Counted from the first letter of the stretch, positions 7,911-17,082 are shown. The stretch: DNA of 64,000 nt from Nostoc sp. S13 (GCF_029379315.1 NZ_JAQYWQ010000008.1:52394-116393); one strand, 5' to 3'. Numbers and translations: made by a program. The notes: generated by a model not told the origin, from the sequence alone.

Positions 7911-10900
7911 ATGATTGAACAAAATAAAAGTCTTAATCAAGAGTTGTCAACATCTGCAAGTCCAGTAATTGGTACTCAATCACCTCTAGAAAACATTGGT
8001 CAGGGACAATCCAGTATTTCTGGTTCGGCTAGCAGCGTGCTCTCTCAGGGAGATGGACTCAAAGCAGAGTACTACGACAACATCGACTTTACAAACCTGA
8101 AGCTAAGTCGCACAGATCCGACGGTGAACTTTATCTGGGGCACTAATTCTCCAGATCAGTCTATCGGTGCAGATACCTTCTCAGTGCGTTGGACAGGTCA
8201 AGTGCAAGCCGAGTACAGCGAAACTTACAAGTTCTACACCACTAGTGATGATGGTGTACGACTGTCGGTAAATGGTCAACAAATCATCAATCAGTTTAAC
8301 GATCACTCGGCTACAGAATACAGTGGCTCGATCGCACTGGTTGCAGGTCAGAAGTACGATATTAAACTTGAGTATTACGAAAATACTTACTCTGCCGTTT
8401 CTCAACTGTCTTGGTCAAGCGCCTCTCAGGCAAAGGAAATCATTCCCCAGTCCCAACTGTATAGTAGTAATGGCAACGTACCTGGTAATGGTAACGGACT
8501 CAAAGCAGAGTACTACGACAACATCGACTTCACAAACCTGAAGCTAAGTCGCACAGATCCGACGGTGAACTTTATCTGGGGCACTAATTCTCCAGATCAG
8601 TCTATCGGTGCAGATACCTTCTCAGTGCGTTGGACAGGTCAAGTGCAAGCCGAGTACAGCGAAACTTACAAGTTCTACACCACTAGTGATGATGGTGTAC
8701 GACTGTCGGTAAATGGTCAACAAATCATCAATCAGTTTAACGATCACTCGGCTACAGAATACAGTGGCTCGATCGCACTGGTTGCAGGTCAGAAGTACGA
8801 TATTAAACTTGAGTATTACGAAAATACTTACTCTGCCGTTTCTCAACTATCTTGGTCAAGCGCCTCTCAGCCAAAGGAAATCATTCCCCAGTCCCAACTG
8901 TATTCACCATATCTTCAGTCCACTATCACCTTAGGATCATCTTCCACGACTGTAAACGAAGGCGATGGTAATGTATCCGTTACTTTACTGAGGAATGGCG
9001 ATTTAAGCGGCACATCATCAATCAAGTATGCCACCTTCTCTGGTACTGCCACAGCAGGAGTTGACTACGGAAGTGAAGGCATTGAAAGCGCTGGAACAGT
9101 TATTTTTGCGCCGGGAGAAAGCAGCAAACAGGTATCCATTCCAATCAATGACGATTCCTTAGCAGAAGCTGATGAAACCTTTAATTTTGTCATTGATCAG
9201 TCACAGGGGGCAACACTAGGACTCCAAAGAACTCTCGCAATTACGATTCAAGATAACGATAGCTCTGCACTCGACTTCACTAACCCAACAGTTAATGAGG
9301 GTGACGGTTCTGCGACGGTGACAGTTACACGAGGTAACGCTTTGGGGGCTGCTAGTCTGAACTATATAACCGTGGATGGGACTGCGAAAGCGGGATCTGA
9401 CTATAAGGCTGCATCTGGAACCTTGAATTTTGCAGCCGGAGAAAGCAGCAAGACCATTGTTATCCCGATTATTAATGACACCGTTGATGAGTCAGATGAA
9501 ACATTTACTTTGAAGTTCAGTAACGCAGTTGGAGTGAAACTAACAACTCAACAGGCAACTATCACTATTCTCGATAATGACTCTGGTAACTTTGCTTTAG
9601 ATACGGTAGCTTCTGGTTTGACTCAACCCACAGCTTTTGACTGGACATCTGACGGTAAGACCATGTTCATTGCCCAGAAAAATGGGGTAGTGCGAGTCTT
9701 GAAAAACGGCAGCTTATTATCAACACCATTTGTCGATATTTCTGGAGAGGTAAATAGTGCGCACGATCGCGGTCTGTTAGGCATTGCCGTAAATCCAGAT
9801 TTTGGCAAAAGTCCAAACGGCAATAACTATGTTTACTTGTTGTATGCTTACGATCCACCAGAAACTAATCCAAACAATTCTAAGAACAATCCCAATCAGT
9901 TCTTAGACAATCCCGATCAGAGTGGGAATCGTACTTCACGGCTAACTCGCATCACAGCTGACCCCAACACTAATTACACTACTGCTATTGCTGGCAGCGA
10001 AGTTGTGCTGATCGGCACAAATGGCACTTGGGACAATATCAGCCACCCAGATGGAAATAGCACAGATATTACACTTGGCTATGCACCATCAGGAATTATC
10101 AACAAAGATACTGGTAAACGGTTTACCAGTTTGCAGGATTATCTGAATAATCTCGATAAAGTCGAAAATATCCAGAATTTTGTAGCTGGCGATAGTGAAT
10201 CTCACTCAGTTGGTGCTGTGCACTTTGGTACTGATGGTTCTCTGTTTGTTAGCTTCGGAGATGGCACTTCCTACAATGGGATAGACCCGCGAGCAATTCG
10301 CGCTCAGGATGTGGATAATCTGTCCGGTAAGCTCCTGCGGATTAATGCGATTACTGGTCAAGGCTTTTCAAATAATCCTTTCTACAACGGTGATCCCAAT
10401 AGCAATAGTTCCAAAGTTTATAGCTTCGGTCTGCGTAACCCCTTCCGTTTCACAATTGATAAAAAAACCAATACCCCCTATATTGGTGATGTTGGCTTCA
10501 GTCATTACGAAGAAATAAATATCGCAAAACCAGGAGCTAACTTTGGCTGGCCATTCTTTGAAGGCGGCCTTGATGCGAATAATAATATCGTCAGCCTCAA
10601 ACAACCACAATATTCTACCCTAGATGCAGCCCAAAACTTTTATAGTAGTGGCAAAACTGTTACAGCACCAGCTTACACTTACAAGCATTTTGGTTCCAAT
10701 TCGATTACTATGGGTGACTTTTACACAGGCAAGACTTTCCCATCAATCTATCAAGGTGCCTTATTCGTTGGTGATTTCAGTCAAGGAACCATCGATGCTT
10801 TGACATTCAATAGCCAGGGTAAAGTTGTCTCAATTAAGCGGTTTGCTTCCGATGCAGACACACCTAATCTAGGAGTACCTGTACAAATTACTACTGGACT

Positions 10901-10964
10901 GGATGGTAATCTCTACTACGCAAACTACACTGACGGCGAAATTGATCGCTTCCGACCTGTTTAG
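7911..10964 (+). CDS. PA14 x2 / Calx-beta x2 / PQQ-type sugar dehydrogenase protein
   Basis: This is a 1017-residue multidomain, probably secreted protein. Residues 1-48 are Ser/Gln-rich, with no hydrophobic signal peptide. Two nearly identical PA14 (carbohydrate-binding) domains lie at about 49-183 and 196-330. Two Calx-beta domains (VNEGDG..., ending IQDNDS and ILDNDS) lie at about 340-450 and 455-555. The C-terminal glucose/sorbosone dehydrogenase beta-propeller, about 560-1015, has HDRGLLGIAVNPDF, HSVGAVHFGTDG, FGLRNPFRF and GANFGWPFFEGG. Family knowledge suggests PQQ-dependent sugar oxidation outside the cell. The missing Sec signal together with Calx-beta repeats suggests type I secretion, which is inference. 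The gene stands alone with a long AT-rich leader. Confidence 0.85.
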   Translation: MIEQNKSLNQELSTSASPVIGTQSPLENIGQGQSSISGSASSVLSQGDGLKAEYYDNIDFTNLKLSRTDPTVNFIWGTNSPDQSIGADTFSVRWTGQVQAEYSETYKFYTTSDDGVRLSVNGQQIINQFNDHSATEYSGSIALVAGQKYDIKLEYYENTYSAVSQLSWSSASQAKEIIPQSQLYSSNGNVPGNGNGLKAEYYDNIDFTNLKLSRTDPTVNFIWGTNSPDQSIGADTFSVRWTGQVQAEYSETYKFYTTSDDGVRLSVNGQQIINQFNDHSATEYSGSIALVAGQKYDIKLEYYENTYSAVSQLSWSSASQPKEIIPQSQLYSPYLQSTITLGSSSTTVNEGDGNVSVTLLRNGDLSGTSSIKYATFSGTATAGVDYGSEGIESAGTVIFAPGESSKQVSIPINDDSLAEADETFNFVIDQSQGATLGLQRTLAITIQDNDSSALDFTNPTVNEGDGSATVTVTRGNALGAASLNYITVDGTAKAGSDYKAASGTLNFAAGESSKTIVIPIINDTVDESDETFTLKFSNAVGVKLTTQQATITILDNDSGNFALDTVASGLTQPTAFDWTSDGKTMFIAQKNGVVRVLKNGSLLSTPFVDISGEVNSAHDRGLLGIAVNPDFGKSPNGNNYVYLLYAYDPPETNPNNSKNNPNQFLDNPDQSGNRTSRLTRITADPNTNYTTAIAGSEVVLIGTNGTWDNISHPDGNSTDITLGYAPSGIINKDTGKRFTSLQDYLNNLDKVENIQNFVAGDSESHSVGAVHFGTDGSLFVSFGDGTSYNGIDPRAIRAQDVDNLSGKLLRINAITGQGFSNNPFYNGDPNSNSSKVYSFGLRNPFRFTIDKKTNTPYIGDVGFSHYEEINIAKPGANFGWPFFEGGLDANNNIVSLKQPQYSTLDAAQNFYSSGKTVTAPAYTYKHFGSNSITMGDFYTGKTFPSIYQGALFVGDFSQGTIDALTFNSQGKVVSIKRFASDADTPNLGVPVQITTGLDGNLYYANYTDGEIDRFRPV
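8056..8903 (+). repeat. Direct tandem duplication of the PA14 module (offset 441 bp)
   Basis: Positions 8056-8462 and 8497-8903 are the same 407-bp sequence with an offset of 441 bp. I see only three differences, near 8087/8528, 8409/8850 and 8431/8872. Near-identity at the DNA level, including silent sites, indicates a recent duplication or ongoing gene conversion. The linkers after each copy differ. Confidence 0.92.
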
Positions 10965-11297
10965 AGATGACTTGAAGGAGGTAAGAGGAGCAAACTCCAA
11001 GGAAATTCTACACTTCGGCAAAGCTACAGTGACCACCTTGGATGATTTGGAGCCACGTAAAGAGCCGTACCCTACGGTAAGCTTAGTACAGTATTTCACA
11101 AGTTCGTAGCGTTATTAAATCTCGCAAAGCCTTACTAGTCGGTCGCTCAATTCGTCACGGATTTATGAAATGCTGTACTTAGACAACAGTGGGGGTTTAA
11201 AACCCTTACTGAAGGCAGTTTCCTCCTGCCTGCTGCCTTTATTGATCAAAGTTATTAGTTATCAGTGAACAGTCAGATAAATGTTCACTGATTTTGG
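10965..11297. other. Convergent intergenic region
   Basis: This 333-bp spacer separates the ends of two convergent genes. It holds two hairpins near its right side (see the terminator at 11261-11292). A second stem, AAGGCAG (11212-11218) with CTGCCTT (11233-11239), lies just before it. No gene was recognised. Confidence 0.5.
11261..11292. terminator. Candidate bidirectional terminator
   Basis: ATCAGTGAACA (11261-11271) pairs exactly with TGTTCACTGAT (11282-11292) around a 10-base loop, followed by TTTTGG on the + strand. It sits between convergent genes (ends at 10964 and 11298), so it may serve both. Confidence 0.6.
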
Positions 11298-12851
11298 TCA
11301 AGAAAACTTGGTCAGAAATCCCAATAATTTTTTAGTATTTGATGTCAGGAGTGTACGACGATAAGCATCAGCTGCTTTTTTAATAGCTTCGGCTTGAGTC
11401 GGATAAGGATGAATTACACTGCTTAACTTACTCAAACCGATCTGATTCACCATTGCCGTAGTCACTTCTGATATCATCTCACCCGCGTGACTGGCGACAA
11501 TAGTTGCACCGATAATTTTATCAGACCCTTTTTTATGGTGAATTTTAAGAAATCCTGACTCTTCACCATCTGCGATCGCTCGATCTACACTATTAAAAGC
11601 TATCTTGATTGTCGTCACCTCAATACCCAATTTCTGCGCCTCATGTTCGTACATCCCTACATGGGCAATTTCTGGGTCAGTATAAGTTACCCAAGGCATT
11701 ACCAGACTACTGAGTTTGGAGCGTCCTAAGCCAAAGGGAGAAAACAGCGTATTTTTAATCACAATCCGCGCTGCGGCATCAGCAGCATGGGTAAACTTCC
11801 AGTTCATGCAGATATCGCCAGCTGCATAAATTTTGGGATTGGTCGTCTGGAGATAATCATTTACCTTCACACCTTGGTGCTTGTCGTATTCTACACCCAC
11901 TGCTTCTAAATTTAAACCTTCCACATTCGGCGATCGCCCCGCACCGACTAAAATTTCATCTACTGTAACCGAATCTCGATGACCATTGGCGGAAAAGTAA
12001 AGCCGTTTACCCTGGGTAACAGTTACCACTTCTTCTAATTTGGAATTCAGTACCACGCGAATTCCTTCGCTAATCAAAACCTTTTGGAGAATTTCAGCCG
12101 CCTGGGCATCTTCTTTATTCAGAAGATGAGAACCGCTATGCAAAAGTATCACCTCACAACCCAAGCGCCCAAAAGCCTGCGCCAATTCGCAGCCAATGGG
12201 GCCGCCACCAATCACCACCAAACGTTCCGGTCGTTGAATCAGCGAAAAAACTGTCTCATTAGTTAGATAACCCGCCTTTTCAATTCCCGGAATCGACAGT
12301 TGTGCAGCTCTTGCGCCAGTAGCAATTACAGCTTTTTTAAACCGGAGAGTTTTGTCACCAACTTCCACGGTATTTTTACTCGCAAATCGACCGCTACCCA
12401 AAAAGACATCGACACCCAACGATGAGAACCGCTCCGCCGAGTCGTTATGGCTGATATCAGCTCTTATGCGCCGCATTCTGGCCATGACTTTGGGAAAATC
12501 AACATCAATATTATTCTGTTGAGGAATATTAACTCCCAAGTCTTGAGCATCCCAGATTTCGCCAACGACGCGGGCAGACCGAATAATAGTTTTAGATGGT
12601 ACGCAACCAACATTTAAGCAATCCCCACCCATGAGATGCTTTTCAATCAACGCCACTTTTAAACCCAAATCCAGAGCCGCCGCACCCGCCGCCACTACTA
12701 ATCCCGCCGTACCAGCACCAATTACTACCAAGTCGTAAACATCGGCGGGTTGAGGATTAAGCCAATTTGGCGGATGGACGTAAGACACCAACTTTTGGTT
12801 ATACTCATCCATTGGGCGAACTGTAACTCTCTCGAATTCTGAATTGGTCAT
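11298..12851 (-). CDS. Mercuric reductase-like FAD-dependent NAD(P)-disulfide oxidoreductase
   Basis: This 517-residue flavoprotein is of the class I pyridine nucleotide-disulfide oxidoreductase family. Seen: the FAD motif VVIGAGTAGLV at about residues 42-52, the redox-active disulfide GGDCLNVGCVPSKT at about 75-88, the NAD(P) motif VVIGGGPIGCELA, the second FAD motif YAAGDICM, and a C-terminal dimerisation domain with the HPYPTQAE motif. It lacks the C-terminal vicinal Cys pair and the N-terminal heavy-metal domain of true MerA, so mercury reduction is unlikely. The TVP38 gene lies 235 bp upstream on the same strand. From memory, these two families are fused into one polypeptide in some proteobacteria, which supports a joint membrane-linked redox role. 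Confidence 0.88.
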   Translation of the reverse strand: MTNSEFERVTVRPMDEYNQKLVSYVHPPNWLNPQPADVYDLVVIGAGTAGLVVAAGAAALDLGLKVALIEKHLMGGDCLNVGCVPSKTIIRSARVVGEIWDAQDLGVNIPQQNNIDVDFPKVMARMRRIRADISHNDSAERFSSLGVDVFLGSGRFASKNTVEVGDKTLRFKKAVIATGARAAQLSIPGIEKAGYLTNETVFSLIQRPERLVVIGGGPIGCELAQAFGRLGCEVILLHSGSHLLNKEDAQAAEILQKVLISEGIRVVLNSKLEEVVTVTQGKRLYFSANGHRDSVTVDEILVGAGRSPNVEGLNLEAVGVEYDKHQGVKVNDYLQTTNPKIYAAGDICMNWKFTHAADAAARIVIKNTLFSPFGLGRSKLSSLVMPWVTYTDPEIAHVGMYEHEAQKLGIEVTTIKIAFNSVDRAIADGEESGFLKIHHKKGSDKIIGATIVASHAGEMISEVTTAMVNQIGLSKLSSVIHPYPTQAEAIKKAADAYRRTLLTSNTKKLLGFLTKFS

Positions 12852-13086
12852 TGGTGGAACCTCATTTGAGAATTAAAAATGCTCAAGTCAGCGCCTTTGC
12901 GGTATTCAAAATTAAGAATACCTGTAAATTTAGGCGGCTCAATCTTTTATTTTTAAAGCTTATTTAACAATGAATACAGCCTTTGAACTGTTTTGTCCGT
13001 CTGGAATTGACAGATACTATTAAAGCTTTCCTGTATAAAGGTTTCAGCAAGGGATAATTTGTCTTTAGCAGAAGGGGTTAGAATTT

Positions 13087-13833
13087 TTAATTGCTACTTA
13101 CCTTCTCTTCCAAAGCTTTCCGCGCAATCCGGGTTACATAAACTGTCACAGCGACTGTAGCAATCAAACCCAAAATCCGAATTGCCCATTGTAAAGTCGG
13201 GTTGGTAGGTTGAGCCTCAGTCCCAATCATGGCCAGATTACCCGCAAGAGAACCAATATAAACATACATGATGGTTCCGGGAATCATACCTACAGAGCCG
13301 ATGAAGTAATCTTTAAGTGAAACTCCGGTAATTCCAAAAGCATAGTTCAACAAAATAAAAGGAAATATGGGAGACAGTCGCGTTAACAGGACAATTTTTA
13401 ATCCTTCTCTACCAACAGCTTGGTCAATGGCGGCAAATTTTTTGTTATCTGCGATTTTAGCAGCAACCCAGTCCCTTGCTAAATAACGTCCCACAAGGAA
13501 AGCAGCAGTAGCGCCAAGGGTTGCCCCAATGAACACGTAGAGAGAACCCCAAACTGCACCAAAAATTACACCCGCTCCCAAGGTGAGAATAGAACCTGGA
13601 AAAAGAGCGACGCTAGCAATAATGTAAAGGGCAATAAAAGCTATGATTCCCACCGCACCGAGGCTATCAATCCACTGCAAGGCTTCGCGTAAAATAGCTT
13701 GGGGATTAAAAGAATTTAGATTTGCAGATTTTTGTGCCAAGGCAAAGTCTGTGTTTAACAAAAAAGCAAAGCTACTTACTAGTAATATTAATAAAATTAA
13801 TCTAAATCGATTTGTGATAAATTGCTTGTTCAT
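13087..13833 (-). CDS. TVP38/TMEM64 (DedA-like) family membrane protein
   Basis: This 248-residue integral membrane protein has an N-terminal hydrophobic segment that may be a signal anchor, then SNARE-associated/DedA-like hydrophobic segments. The conserved region FPGSILTLGAGVIFGAVWG is followed by a GATAAFLVGRYLARDW half-hairpin and, later, LTRLSPIFPFILLNYAFG and GMIPGTIMYVYIGS. These are the usual TVP38 signatures. The family is linked to lipid scrambling or transport, but the function in cyanobacteria is not established. It lies upstream of the mercuric-reductase-like gene on the same strand and may be co-transcribed with it. Confidence 0.85.
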   Translation of the reverse strand: MNKQFITNRFRLILLILLVSSFAFLLNTDFALAQKSANLNSFNPQAILREALQWIDSLGAVGIIAFIALYIIASVALFPGSILTLGAGVIFGAVWGSLYVFIGATLGATAAFLVGRYLARDWVAAKIADNKKFAAIDQAVGREGLKIVLLTRLSPIFPFILLNYAFGITGVSLKDYFIGSVGMIPGTIMYVYIGSLAGNLAMIGTEAQPTNPTLQWAIRILGLIATVAVTVYVTRIARKALEEKVSSN

Positions 13834-14166
13834 AACTTGCAGGGGTAAGAGGAATTTTTAAATCAGTTAAAAGGGCAGTTAGAAACCGTACGTCAGTCGC
13901 CTCTCCCCCTTGGGCTACGGACACAAGTCGAAAAAAGCTGGACATTATTCTCTCGTTCCCATGCTCTTCATGGCAATGGCTAATTAGGGGCTGCTGCCTC
14001 CAGTTAAATATTGAGTCGGAATTGAGTCTCTGACTCAATGAATGCATTCCCATACTGAGTATGGGAACGAGGAAAACCTCATCAAACTACGTTTTTAGGA
14101 CTTGTGTGTACACCTTAGCCCCCTTGGGAGAAGCACCTGGTGTGCGAATTCTATTTACCCTAGCTC
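13834..14166. other. Repeat-bearing intergenic region
   Basis: Between the TVP38 gene and the 21-bp minisatellite. It contains an inverted pair CTCGTTCCCAT (13952-13962) / ATGGGAACGAG (14061-14071), and the internal hairpin CCCATACTGAGTATGGG (14049-14065). I recognise the CTCGTTCCCAT..GGGAACGAG pattern as a dispersed cyanobacterial palindrome. No gene is seen. Confidence 0.6.
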
Positions 14167-14427
14167 AATGTTGACCTTTTGAGGCTCGACGTTGACCTTC
14201 TGAGGCTTGACGTTGACCTTCTGAGGCTCGAAGTTGACCTTCTGAGGCTCAATGTTGACCTTCTGAGGCTCGACGTTGACCTTCTGAGGCTCAATGTTGA
14301 CCTTCTGAGGCTTAATGTTGACCTTCTGAGGCTTGAAGTTGACCTTTTGAGGCTTAATGTTGACCTTCTGAGGCTTGAAGTTGACCTTTTGAAGCTCGAA
14401 GTTGACCTTCTGAAGCTCGAAGTTGAC
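14167..14427. repeat. 21-bp minisatellite, 12.4 copies
   Basis: The unit is GAAGTTGACCTTCTGAGGCTC with variable positions 2-3 (AA, AC, AT variants) and a few T/C changes. Twelve full copies run 14167-14418, plus a 9-base partial copy. The unit is 21 bp with no stop codon in some frames, so both strands look open (heptapeptides LLRLDVD or SLRRSTS). I regard these frames as by-products. It lies upstream of TVP38 and downstream of the GT2 gene, both on the - strand. Confidence 0.92.
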
Positions 14428-14481
14428 ATTTACACCTTAAATCGAATACCGCTAAGATATACTATCTAGATCAGAAATAGC

Positions 14482-15192
14482 TTAAACCCTCTTAAATTTT
14501 TCTCGGCGATACCAGCTACAAATTCGCTTGGGTGAAATACCGAGTAAATAAGCAATAATTACTATTTGATTAAGTATCGTAGTTTTGAAAACTCCTTTTT
14601 GCAACCATCTACGGGCTGAAGTTACAACTGGTGTGGGAATAATTACAATGCGTCCGGTGCGTTTTAAACGACGCATGAGTTCAAAGTCTTCCATGATGGG
14701 CAATTCAGGAAAACCGCCGATTTGCTGAAATACTGCTTTTGTTAAAAAAATTGCTTGGTCGCCATAGGGCATTTGGCAAAAATGCGATCGCATATTTACT
14801 CCCCACTCCACCCATCGTAAACTTAAAAGTGATGCATCAATCCGCAAGTTAAACGCACCAGCCACAGTCCCAGGCTGTTGTAGCGCCATACGAATCATGT
14901 CATCAAACCCAGTCGGTAAACGGGTATCTGCATGGAGAAATAACAGAATATTACCGTTAGCAGCTACAGCACCGGTGTTCATTTGAACAGCCCGACCGGG
15001 AGATGATGAAATAACTTTGATACCTAATGACTGAGCAATTTTTACTGTGCCATCCTCTGAGCCAGCATCTACGACAATTATTTCTATATTTGTACTCTGT
15101 TGAGTAGTTGCAATTGCTTCTTTGATATTCCCCACTTCATTGAAAGTTGGAATAATAATAGAAATTTTCGTACTTCCAATATTCTGATTCAT
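14482..15192 (-). CDS. Glycosyltransferase family 2, TIGR04283-type
   Basis: This 236-residue GT-A glycosyltransferase contains SIIIPTFNEVGNI at the N-terminus, VVDAGSEDGT for nucleotide binding, LFLHADTRLP (a DxD-like motif) and GGFPELPIMEDFEL in the acceptor region. This pattern matches TIGR04283, the rSAM/selenodomain-associated GT2 linked in some genomes to arsenosugar synthesis. No radical-SAM partner is visible here, so the substrate is open. The C-terminus has a short hydrophobic stretch (VIIAYLLGIS) that may be membrane associated. Confidence 0.8.
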   Translation of the reverse strand: MNQNIGSTKISIIIPTFNEVGNIKEAIATTQQSTNIEIIVVDAGSEDGTVKIAQSLGIKVISSSPGRAVQMNTGAVAANGNILLFLHADTRLPTGFDDMIRMALQQPGTVAGAFNLRIDASLLSLRWVEWGVNMRSHFCQMPYGDQAIFLTKAVFQQIGGFPELPIMEDFELMRRLKRTGRIVIIPTPVVTSARRWLQKGVFKTTILNQIVIIAYLLGISPKRICSWYRREKFKRV

Positions 15193-15387
15193 ACTTTGAC
15201 TGACTGCATAAGCTAATCGCCTGTTCTAAATTATGTACAATAATCCACAATAAATCTGTTTACCATAGGTGTGTGGTAGTTCACTCTATTGGTTTTCAAT
15301 CAGGTAATCTATCATTTAAAAGCGATCGCTACCTACAAGTTCGCTTGCAATCTAGCTAAAGTTGATGTTATCCCCAACATAATTACT

Positions 15388-15966
15388 ATGACAGCTATTA
15401 CCGTCAACTTAAACCCCATTATTCAACTCACTGACAACCAATTTTATCAACTCTGTCGGCAAAACCCGGAAGTCAAATTTGAACGCAATGCAGCCGGAGA
15501 ACTTTTAATCATGCCACCCACAGGTAGAGAAACTGGAAATCGTAATTTTGAAATGACGGCAGATTTTGTGATTTGGAATCGCCAAACTCAACTAGGAGTT
15601 GGCTTCGATTCTTCCACTTGCTTTAAACTTCCCAATGGTGCAAACCGTTCTCCTGATGTCGCTTGGATTAGACAAGAGCGATGGGATACACTCACACTTG
15701 AACAAAAAGAAAAGTTCCCCCCAATTGCCCCAGATTTTGTTTTAGAGTTAATGTCACCCAGCGATACTTTGAGAGAAACGCAAGATAAAGTGCAGGAATA
15801 TATCGATAACGGAGTGAAATTAGGTTGGTTAATTAATCCAAAAATGCGTCAGGTAGAAATTTATCGTCTTAGTCAACCAGTGGAAATATTAACATCTCCA
15901 CAACAATTATCAGGAGAAGATGTTTTACCAGGGTTTATTTTAAATTTGCAAATAATCTGGAGATAA
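15388..15966 (+). CDS. Uma2 family (DUF820) protein, copy 1
   Basis: A 192-residue Uma2 protein (PD-(D/E)xK nuclease fold, very common in cyanobacteria, biological role unknown). Seen: RSPDVAWI with the conserved Asp, DFVLELMSPSD with the conserved Glu, and the ending GWLINPKMRQVEIYR. The frame is open from 15289, but ATG 15388 corresponds exactly to the start of the tandem paralogue and is chosen. It forms a direct tandem pair with 15977-16552, 10 bp downstream. Confidence 0.85.
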   Translation: MTAITVNLNPIIQLTDNQFYQLCRQNPEVKFERNAAGELLIMPPTGRETGNRNFEMTADFVIWNRQTQLGVGFDSSTCFKLPNGANRSPDVAWIRQERWDTLTLEQKEKFPPIAPDFVLELMSPSDTLRETQDKVQEYIDNGVKLGWLINPKMRQVEIYRLSQPVEILTSPQQLSGEDVLPGFILNLQIIWR

Positions 15967-15976
15967 ATATTTATTT

Positions 15977-16552
15977 ATGACCGCGATTGCTATTAACTTA
16001 AACCCCATTATCCAACTCACTGACAACCAATTTTATCAGTTGTGTCGGGAAAACCCGGAAGTCAAATTTGAACGCAATGCAGCCGGAGAACTACTGATAA
16101 TGTCACCTACAGGGGGAGAAACTGGAAATTGTAATATTGAAATTGCAGCAGATTTTGTGTTTTGGAATCGCCAAACTCAACTAGGAGTTTGCTTTGATTC
16201 TTCCACCTGCTTTAAACTTCCTAATGGTGCAAACCGTTCTCCTGATGTCGCTTGGATAAAAAAAGATAGATGGAATGCACTCACACCCGAACAGCAAGAA
16301 AAGTTTCCGCCAATCGCCCCAGATTTTGTTTTAGAATTAATGTCACCCAGTGAGAGTTTGCGGGAAACGCAAGCGAAAATGCAAGAATATATAAATAACG
16401 GAGTAAAATTAGGTTGGTTAATTAATCCCAAAACGCATCAAGTAGAAATTTATCGTCTTGGTAAACCGATAGAAATATTAGAATCTCCACAAGAATTATC
16501 AGGAGAAGATGTTTTACCATTTATTTTAAATTTGCAAATAATCTGGGGATAA
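15977..16552 (+). CDS. Uma2 family (DUF820) protein, copy 2
   Basis: This 191-residue protein is highly similar to the preceding gene across its entire length (same MTAI..NLNPIIQLTDNQFYQL start, same PD and ELMSPS motifs). The pair is a recent tandem duplication. It differs mainly in scattered substitutions (for example VWNRQ to FWNRQ, GF to CF) and loses one residue near the C-terminus. The family is a nuclease-fold protein of unknown function. Confidence 0.85.
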   Translation: MTAIAINLNPIIQLTDNQFYQLCRENPEVKFERNAAGELLIMSPTGGETGNCNIEIAADFVFWNRQTQLGVCFDSSTCFKLPNGANRSPDVAWIKKDRWNALTPEQQEKFPPIAPDFVLELMSPSESLRETQAKMQEYINNGVKLGWLINPKTHQVEIYRLGKPIEILESPQELSGEDVLPFILNLQIIWG

Positions 16553-16661
16553 ATATTTATTGATTTCGGATTACTTGCTCAAATTGAATAATAGCATCGT
16601 ACTGGTCAGGCATTGCGATATAACGCAGCAGTAAGGCGGGGTCTAAATTTGGAAAAACCTA

Positions 16662-17075
16662 CTATACTGGCTCAACAACTCCATCTTGTTCCCAAATTAC
16701 TGATTTTTCCATAGTTCCAAGTTCTGCAAATGTCTTAGCCGCTTTAAGGGTTCTATTTAAATCAATGCATGACTTAGCAGGGTAGATACCTTCTTGCCCC
16801 CCAACTATTACAGTTTCATCTGTGTCTGACTTTGATGGATCAACAAGGTAATGAAAATTATCATTATCAAACGTCACATACACCATGTATTTTTGTATAC
16901 CACCACCAATAGCCATATGAGTTTCACCCTCAGTTTCTAGAGTTACAAGGGTCTTACGCTGCCCATTTAATTCTTTAATAGCTGCTTCTATTTCTAACCA
17001 ACTCTGTGCTTGTTCTACACATCCTCTATTCTGATTTCCGAGCCAATGTTCAACTGAAAACTTAGAAATGAACAT
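16662..17075 (-). CDS. Imm1 family immunity protein
   Basis: This 137-residue protein matches the Imm1 pattern of polymorphic-toxin immunity proteins: an early AQSWLEIEAAIKELNG segment, a TLVTLETEGETHMAIGGG strand pair, VDPSKSD, the hallmark VGGQEGIYPAKSCIDL, and a C-terminal TFAELG..W segment. Imm1 proteins neutralise nucleic-acid deaminase and related toxins of contact or type VI systems. No intact toxin gene is found next to it. The reading frame immediately upstream (17083-17322) has no start and may be what remains of a partner. This may be an orphan immunity gene. Confidence 0.72.
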   Translation of the reverse strand: MFISKFSVEHWLGNQNRGCVEQAQSWLEIEAAIKELNGQRKTLVTLETEGETHMAIGGGIQKYMVYVTFDNDNFHYLVDPSKSDTDETVIVGGQEGIYPAKSCIDLNRTLKAAKTFAELGTMEKSVIWEQDGVVEPV

Positions 17076-17082
17076 ATCAACC

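Noticed and set aside
10903..11109. 68-codon + frame overlapping the end of the dehydrogenase-like gene
   Set aside because: Mostly in the overlapping frame of a real gene and then in a spacer; no coding support.
11298..12851. True mercury resistance (MerA)
   Set aside because: No C-terminal Cys pair, no heavy-metal domain and no other mer genes.
14160..14469. Open frames of 89 and 96 codons on opposite strands
   Set aside because: Both are by-products of a 21-bp tandem repeat, whose length is a multiple of three; no independent coding sign.
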